Below are positions 57,225-64,000 of a DNA stretch of 64,000 bases, one piece after another (the stretch's first letter is position 1; each line of letters begins with the position of its first letter). The position numbers were made by a program, and so were the translations under genes. A model generated the notes under the pieces. That model saw only the letters and a program-made list of their open reading frames with translations. It was not told the DNA's origin and did not search any database. Source of the stretch: Dysidea avara (Eukaryota; Porifera; Demospongiae; Dictyoceratida; Dysideidae). Location of the stretch: contig NC_089273.1 in assembly GCF_963678975.1 (NCBI RefSeq), positions 24,136,356 to 24,200,355 on the forward strand, read 5' to 3'.

Positions 57225-58018
57225 TATATTAATACCATGCCTGTTTCACTGCCCATACAAAAGTCTCAATAGTAGCAGTGAAATTTATCCCGTATTTCAC
57301 TGGTAGCAGTGAAAAAGTTGTAATTGCAATTTCATTGGCTAGAATTTATGTTAACAATGTAGCGCCAATTAGTGTTGATGCGTGTTTAGTACATAGTGAC
57401 AAATTCTGTACATAGCAACGCTAATGCACAGCATGCGTATAGTATTAACTGGGAATAGCATGGGTAGCAGTACAACAAGAGTGGTATTTATCCAAAATTT
57501 CACTGCTACCCATGCTATTACTAGTACATTATAATATACTATATATATACTATATATATATAATATACTATATATATATAATATACTATATATATAATAA
57601 TACCATACCTGTTTCACTGCCCATACAAAAGTCTCAATAGTAGCAGTGAAATTTATCCCGTATTTCACTGACAGCAGTGAAAAAGTTGTAATTGTAATTT
57701 CATTGGCTAGAATTTATGTTAACAATGTAGCACCAATTAGTGTCGACGCGTGTTTAGTGTGTTTAGTACATAGTGACAAATTGCGTACATAGCAATGCTA
57801 ATGCACAGCATGCGTATATGCAGCGAGTATGGTACTAACTGGGAATAGCATGGATAGCAGTGAAATTTGGGATAAATATCACGAGTGTTGCATTGGAAAT
57901 TTAAAATTTGGGATAAATATCACGAGTGTTGTATTGGAAATTTACCATTTCCAATACAACACTCGTGATATTTACCCCAAATTTCACTGCTACCCATGCT
58001 ATTACTAGTACATATAAT
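57225..58018 (+). repeat. Central tandem duplication of the giant palindrome
   Basis: Two copies (57225-57535 and 57598-58018) share ATACCATGCCTGTTTCACTG, AAGTCTCAATAGTAGCAGTG, TTTCATTGGCTAGAATTTAT and CATAGTGACAAATT. They are separated by a (TATA)-rich spacer of alternating ATATAATATACTATATAT. The second copy ends in a hairpin around TTACCATTTCCAATACAACA. Confidence 0.8.
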
Positions 58019-58021
58019 ATA

Positions 58022-58855
58022 CTATATATATCAAGACACACGGTAGTGTGTCGTGCAGCCCAAGAAGCCGGCGCGTAACACCCGTGAGTACATTGACAGG
58101 AAGAAAGAAAACGCAATTTTCGCATCTCCGTAGCTCTGTGCTGCCTTGATGAAACAAAACGATTTTTGCTGTGGACACTCCCTCCAACTTCAGCACTCCA
58201 CATTCCAAATTTGAGCGAAATCGCTTTAAGCGTTCCCGAGATATGCGACTTCAAAAATTGGCTTAGTTTCTTCGGGTTTTTTTTCTCTTTATTTTTCTTC
58301 CTCTTTTCGCACACTTACAAAAACTGCTATAAAACGCGAACGCCATATCCGATCGCCTTGAAATTTGGCACACAGAAAGGCGCATCTCTGTACCAACTTT
58401 GGCTGGAATACGATAAACAGGCAAAGAGTTATGAGCGATTATTCACGAAAAATAACACCAATATGTTGTCACGCCTACAGGGTAAACCGCGTATGGGAAG
58501 AAGCTGAAAATCGGTGGGTGAATAGGTTAACTATTGAACCTCAAACTTTTTGTGGTTTGAAAAAAATCGAGCTAAAAACCAGGTAGATACAACGAAAAAA
58601 CCAACAGTGTGTAACAATTACGCAATCGAGATTAGCTAATAAAAAAACGACTGCTTGCCACGCCTACCAGGTAAACCACTTGGGGTAATGCTTTGAAAAT
58701 CGCTGTACAGATGGAGTTATCATCTTAGAAAGGCTTTTCAATGGTGTAGAAGAATCAATTTAAAGCCACGGAGTTATAACACGAAATCCAACTTGGTGCA
58801 GCAAGTGCGAGATCGAAATACTCTAATAGAGCAGTCATCCTAATAGAGCAGTCAC
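58022..58855 (-). repeat. Tail of composite unit 3 (inverted)
   Basis: Starts TATATCAAGACACACGG and ends AATAGAGCAGTCACCC next to array 3; reverse complement of the unit 2 tail. Confidence 0.85.
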
Positions 58856-61425
58856 CCGAAGAGAATTCAAGAGATCAGTTAGGAACAAGTAACCTGTATA
58901 GAGATCAGCTACAAACAAGTCACCCTGTAGAGAGATCAGCCACAAACAATTCACCCAGTAGAGAGATCAGCTAGAAGAAGTTACCTTGTAGGGAATTCAT
59001 GCAACTATAGAGATAATTCAGCTAGAATAAATCACCTTGTAGAGTTCAGCTACAAAGAAACCACAATGTAGAGAGTTCAGCTACAAAAAAATCGCCCTGT
59101 AGAGAGATCAGGTAGAAGAAGTTACCTTGTAGAGAGTTCAGCTACAAAGAAACCATCATGTAGAGAGTTCAGCTGCAAACAAATCACCTGTAGAGAGTTC
59201 AGCTACAAACAAATCTCCCTGTAGAGAAATCAGCTAGGAGAAGTTTCCTTGTAGAGAGTTCAGTTACAAAGAAACCACCATGTAGAGAATTCATTTACAA
59301 ACTAGTGACCCTGTAGAGACATCAGCTAGAAGAAGTTACCTTGTAAAGAGTTCAGCTACATAGAAACCATTCTGTAAAGAGCTCAGCTGCAAACAAATCA
59401 CCTGTACAGAATTCAGCTACAAACAAATCACCCTGTAGAGAGATCAGCTAGAAGAAGTTACCTTGTTGATAGTTCAGTAGAGAGTTCAGCTGCAAAGAAA
59501 CCATCATTTGGAGAGTTCAGCTGCAAACAAATCACCTGTAGAGAATTCAACTACAAACCAATCTCCCTGTAGAGAGATCAGCTAGAAGAAGTTACCTTGT
59601 AGAGAGTTCAGTTACAAAGAAACCACCATGTAGAAAGTTCAGCTACAAACTAGTGACCTTGTGGAGACATCAGCTAGAAGAAGCTACCTTGTAGAGAGTT
59701 CAGCTACAAAGAAACCATTCTGTAAAGAGCTCAACTGCAAACAAATCACTTGTATAGAATTCAGCTACAAACAAATCACCCTGTAGAGAGATCAGCTAGA
59801 AGAAGTTACCTTGTAGAGAGTTCAACTACAAATTAAAAGAAACCATCATGTGGAGAGTTCAGCTGCAAACAAATCACCTGTAGAGAGTTCAGCTACAAAG
59901 AAACCACCATGTAGGGAGTTCAGCTAGAAGAAGTTACATTGTAGAGAGTTCAGCTACAAAGAAACTATCACGAAGAGAGTTCAGCTGCAAACAAATCTTC
60001 CTGTAGAGAGTTCAGTTAGAAGAAGTTACCTTGTAGAGGGTTCAGCTACAAAGAAACCATCATGAAGAGAGTTCAGCTACAAACAAATCACCCTGTAGAG
60101 AGATCAGCTAGAAGAAGTCACCTTGTAGAGAGTTCAGCTACAAAGAAACCACCATATAGAGAGTTCAGATGCAAACAAATCACCCTGTAGAAAAATCAGC
60201 TACAAACAAATCACCCTGTAGAAAGATCAGCTAGAAGAAGTCACCTTGTAGAGAGTTCAGCTACAAAGAAACCATCATGAAGAGAGTTCAGCTGCAAATA
60301 AATCTCCCTGTAGAGAGTTCAGTTAGAAGAAGTTACCTTGTAGAGAGTTCAGTTACAAAGAAACCATTCTGTAAAGACCTCAGCTGCAAACAAATCACCT
60401 GTATAGAATTCAGCTACAAACAAATCACCCTGTAGAGAGATCAGCTAGAAGAAATTACCTTGTAGAGAGTTCAGCTACAGTAAAAAGAAACCACCATGTA
60501 GAGAGTTCAGCTGCAAAGAAATCACCCTGTAGAAAATTCTGCCACAAACAAATTGCCCTGTAGAAAGATCAGTTAGAAGAAGTTATCTTGTAGAGAGTTC
60601 AGCTACAAAGAAACCACCATGTAGAGAGTTCAGCTAGAAGAAATTACCTTGTAGAGAGTTCAGCTACAAAGAAACCATCATCTAGATAGTTCAGCTGCAA
60701 ACAAATCACCTGTAGAGAGTTCAGCTACAAACAAATCTCCCTGTAGAGAGTTCAGTTAGAAGAAGTTACCTTGTAGAGAGTTCAGCTACAAAGAAACCAT
60801 TCTGTAAAGAGCTCAGCTGCAAACAAATCACCTGTATAGAATTCAACTACAAACAAATCACCCTGTAGCGAGATCAGCTAGAAGAAATTACCTTGTAGAG
60901 AGTTCAGCTACAGTAAAAAGAAGCCACCATGTAGAGAGTTCAGCTGCAAAGAAATCACCCTGTAGAAAATTCTGCCACAAACAAATTGCCCTGTAGAAAG
61001 ATCAGTTAGAAGAAGTTATCTTGTAGAGAGTTCAGTTACAAAGAAACCACCATGTAAAGAGTTCAGCTAGAAGAAATTATCTTGTAGAGAGTTCAGCTAC
61101 AAAGAAACCATCATCTAGATATTTCAGCTGCAAACAAATCACCTGTAGAGAGTTCAGCTACAAACAAATCTCCCTGTAGAGAGATCAGTTATAAGAAGTT
61201 ACCTTGTAGAGAGTTCAGCTACAAAGAAACCATTCTGTAAAGAGCTCAGCAGCAAAAAAATCACCTGTACAGAATCCAGCTACAAATAAATCACCCTGTA
61301 GAGAGAACAGCTAGAAGAAGTTACCTTGTTGATAGTTCAGCTACAAACAAATCACCTGTAGAGAGATCAGCTAGAAGAAGTTGCCTTGAAGAGTGTTCAG
61401 TTACATAGAAACCACCATGGACAGT
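58856..61425 (-). repeat. Minisatellite array 3 (unit 3, inverted)
   Basis: About 83 units reading on the plus strand as GTAGAGAGTTCAGCTACAAA..., i.e. the reverse complement of arrays 1 and 2, with the same variant order. Confidence 0.95.
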
Positions 61426-61806
61426 TATGTAATAAATATATGTATTATATATATAATTTGTACATTTACTGATAAAATCAAAAATTTTTAAGGTACATCT
61501 GCTTCATCTTTTCTTCTTCCTATGGTAAAGAAAAAAAGATATGTTAAAAAAGTCCCAAAGCAGGCCATATACCAGCTTTGGGGTATACAAATACAAAAAG
61601 AAGTGAAATCTAATCCAAAACGGCCAAGCTGTAAAAAAAGTGTGTGGCCCTCAAAAAGGCTATGGTGAAAAAAGATGTGAAATCCAAGGTGGCGGCCAAG
61701 AAATGGCTGTGATGGTAGGTTAATGGTAAAAATTTTAATAACGACAATTCAGGTGAATTTTGTGCCAATTTACCAAGCGGCACCAAAATTCACCTGAATT
61801 GTTGTT
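61426..61806 (-). mobile_element. Pre-satellite segment and FB copy 3 (truncated head of unit 3)
   Basis: 61426-61611 mirrors 53060-53320 (CAAAGCAGGCCATATACCAG and GTATACAAATACAAAAAG). 61612-61806 holds one full FB arm and only the first 40 or so bp of the second, so the palindrome's right end is truncated at about 61806. Confidence 0.85.
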
Positions 61807-61809
61807 GTT

Positions 61810-62735
61810 ATTATAATATACAAGTCTATACAATATGTTAACAACTTGTTTGACAGTCCTGATTTTTGGTTCAGTTATAAAATATTGATATTGGTGAGTG
61901 AAACTACATATGCATGCACTTACAGGTGTGCCAGTTGCAAAGTGTGTTGTTTCTGTTGTTTCTGTTTTCCTGTGCCTTGTAACTGTCCAGTGAACATGCT
62001 ATCATTCTCCTGATAGTCTAAGTCTATTACCAGCTGATACACAACACCAAGTACTCTTTAATTAAGTTACTGTTTGACAGTCACTTGCTATCCCATAACC
62101 TTAAGTATTGCAGTTTTGTACTGCATTGTAGTTGTAGCTGTTTTAAAATATTTAGTGCCTGTAATTCTATGAATCTAATTGTCTAGCTAAGTTAACAATA
62201 GCACAGCATTAATAGAAATAGGGTTTCCAACCCAAAGCAAGATGGTGTCTCTTTTTGTTGTTCCAGGTGATTATCACATAGACTGGGCCAACAATGTAGC
62301 ATTCTATATCAGTATAATTTTAGAACGTGTAAATAGTCGTGTGACCAAAAGCTCCATGATGGGCATAGTTTTCAATAGGAGGATGCCTCTTTTCGTTGTT
62401 TTTGGTGATTTTAACAAACTGACTTAAGATAAAACAAACAAATTATAATTCATTATTAAACTGTCTTTTGCTATTGATATCAGTTTTGGCATACATATCA
62501 AGGTATAAACCTGTAGTAATGTAAAGGAAATCTGTTTAATTATCAATGAGCTAAAACCAACCATTCATGCATGTTCCAAGTGCATTTCTAGATCCCTTTA
62601 TGCATGCATCCAGCTAATATTAAATAGAATAATTAAAATACAGTACAAATATCTTCCAAAATCTAGTTCTTCTGTTTACGTAGAGGAAAAATAAGATAGA
62701 CAAAAGCTAGCATTGCTATACAAATGCAAAAAGAA
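61810..62735. other. No gene recognised
   Basis: AT-rich sequence. A 61-codon frame at 62242-62427 contains an internal duplication (LFVVPGDYH and LFVVFGDFN) but no recognised domain. Confidence 0.45.
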
Positions 62736-62739
62736 AATT

Positions 62740-62990
62740 AATGATGTCTAATCCAAAATGGACCAGCTGTGAAAAAAGGTGTGGCCTTCCAAAAAGTACA
62801 ATATGAAAAAAAAAAGATATCAAAGGTGGTAGCCAAGAAATAGCTGTAATATACTGTCATGTAATTTATAAACATAATTATCATTGAAGTCATTTCTTGG
62901 CTGCCACCATTGATATCACATCTTTTCATACTAGCTTATACTTTTGGAACACTGCACCTTTTTCACAGCTGGACTGTTTTGGATCAGATA
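62740..62990. mobile_element. Hairpin element FB, copy 4 (diverged, solitary)
   Basis: TCTAATCCAAAATGGACCAG, GGTGGTAGCCAAGAAATAGC and CATTTCTTGGCTGCCACCAT are mirrored, but with many substitutions and no adjacent minisatellite. This shows FB can exist without the rest of the composite unit. Confidence 0.8.
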
Positions 62991-62999
62991 CATTATTTA

Positions 63000-64000
63000 C
63001 TATGATGTGATTAGCTTGTTTAATATATTCTTTGTTTAACATGAGTATGATATATCTCTTGTATAGGGTGTGCTACAGTATTTCATCTTACTATGTAAAG
63101 ACTTCTGATGTTGCTGGGAGATCCACAAGTTATGTCTATTATTATGCTTGTGGCTGGTTAGATTGGGAAAGGTGTAGAGGTACCAGGTTAGTGTTCATTT
63201 TGTGTGCATATCTATAGAAACCCAGACCAAGGTTCTTCATGGATTTAAGTGAAGCGAGGTTTGTAAACCATGAAGAACCGAGGTATGGTTCCTAACTGAC
63301 ATAGATACATAATAGGATCATTTTATATGGGTATATAAGTGGAATCATTGTGGGATTGGACAGCTGTGTTATCTTAAAATCATACAATGTTAAATACAGT
63401 AAGTGTGAAAGACTGTGCATGCTTTTGTCAGAGCTGAAGAAATTGAAGCTCACAACTTACTGCTGCTTCCTTAGCAAAGTTAGAAGTGCCAGAACTGAGA
63501 GCAGTGCTTAGGCAGTCCTTAGCTATAGTTAAGTGTCAATGAAAAATATCACGAGTCATTGAGTGTCCATAGTGTCACAACAGTGTGAAGAATAGGTGTG
63601 TAGAAACTGTAACAGTTTAAAGCCGAGGCTTGAGTGGATGATGGTGGTGAACAGTGGTCACAAGCTGTTTCTGGCTAATGGTACTGCAGCAATAAAGACC
63701 AGGCACAGTTTCAATTATGGACTACACCCACATCACTATTAACACAAGATAGCCATTCTACAAGGTAGCTTGGGGGTCTTTGTAAACTTTGCCAATAGTT
63801 TAATACTGATTTAGACCACAGCAAGTTGAAATACTCAAATTTCATTGGCTACTTACAGGTATCTAAATCCTGTAGATCCCCTGTTTATGTATCAATATAT
63901 CCCTGTGTCTGGGGCGATACAAAACACTACAATTACGTGCCTGTAACATTGGCAATGCATGGGCATTTAACTGGATACTAAGTACCATTGCAAGTTACAG
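63000..64000. other. No gene recognised
   Basis: A small inverted repeat at 63210-63295 (CCAAGGTTCTTCATGG against CCATGAAGAACCGAGG) is the only structured feature seen. Confidence 0.45.

Noticed and set aside
56592-58586. Repeated open frames in the composite-unit tails (peptides with CVFFLPVN and SWAAR...)
   Set aside because: The same DNA is read in several frames in all copies, with no sign of one preferred frame; treated as repeat sequence.
48425-61425. CRISPR-like array
   Set aside because: Units are contiguous 31-bp tandem repeats without unique spacers, in a eukaryotic context.

Overview
This is an AT-rich, repeat-dense piece of animal nuclear genome, most like a demosponge (Porifera). 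Three lines of evidence support this: a spliced mitochondrial aldehyde dehydrogenase gene, a NACHT plus leucine-rich-repeat (NLR-type) innate-immune gene of the kind greatly expanded in sponges, and a fragment of an NHL-repeat protein. Nothing looks bacterial, and I see no rRNA, tRNA or CRISPR. The species cannot be fixed from the sequence alone.

Layout. 0-3 kb: decayed coding-like sequence and copy 1 of a dispersed repeat. 3-11 kb: the 5' third of a methylmalonate-semialdehyde dehydrogenase gene (ALDH6A1 type, minus strand, six coding exons with exact splice junctions), with hairpins, microsatellites and an 848-bp long-TIR element in and after its introns; the remaining exons must lie left of base 1. 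11-16.5 kb: the remnant of a retroelement reverse-transcriptase C-terminus, palindromic elements and a hAT-like MITE. 16.6-33.4 kb: a minus-strand NLR locus with a short linker exon, a NACHT exon, and about 14 kb of almost intronless leucine-rich-repeat coding sequence. The LRR part has an unusual super-repeat of roughly 190-260 residues, each ending in an N-F-x3-I-P-L-type signature, followed by about 25 ordinary 28-residue LRRs. Single-base frameshifts, a foldback element and a MITE break it up. 33.4-45.9 kb: mostly non-coding, with several DNA transposon remnants and an NHL pseudogene. 45.9-62 kb: a repeat megastructure with a long-TIR element carrying a nested hAT-like insertion, three copies of a composite unit (hairpin, minisatellite array, tail), two of them facing each other as a palindrome of about 9 kb, and tandem repeats rich in RFX X-box-like 13-mers. 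62-64 kb: no gene recognised.

How the parts relate. The dehydrogenase (valine and pyrimidine catabolism in mitochondria) and the NLR (predicted cytosolic innate sensor) are unrelated neighbours on the same strand. No N-terminal DEATH or CARD exon for the NLR was found in the window. The most unusual features are the LRR super-repeat array and the giant minisatellite palindrome.
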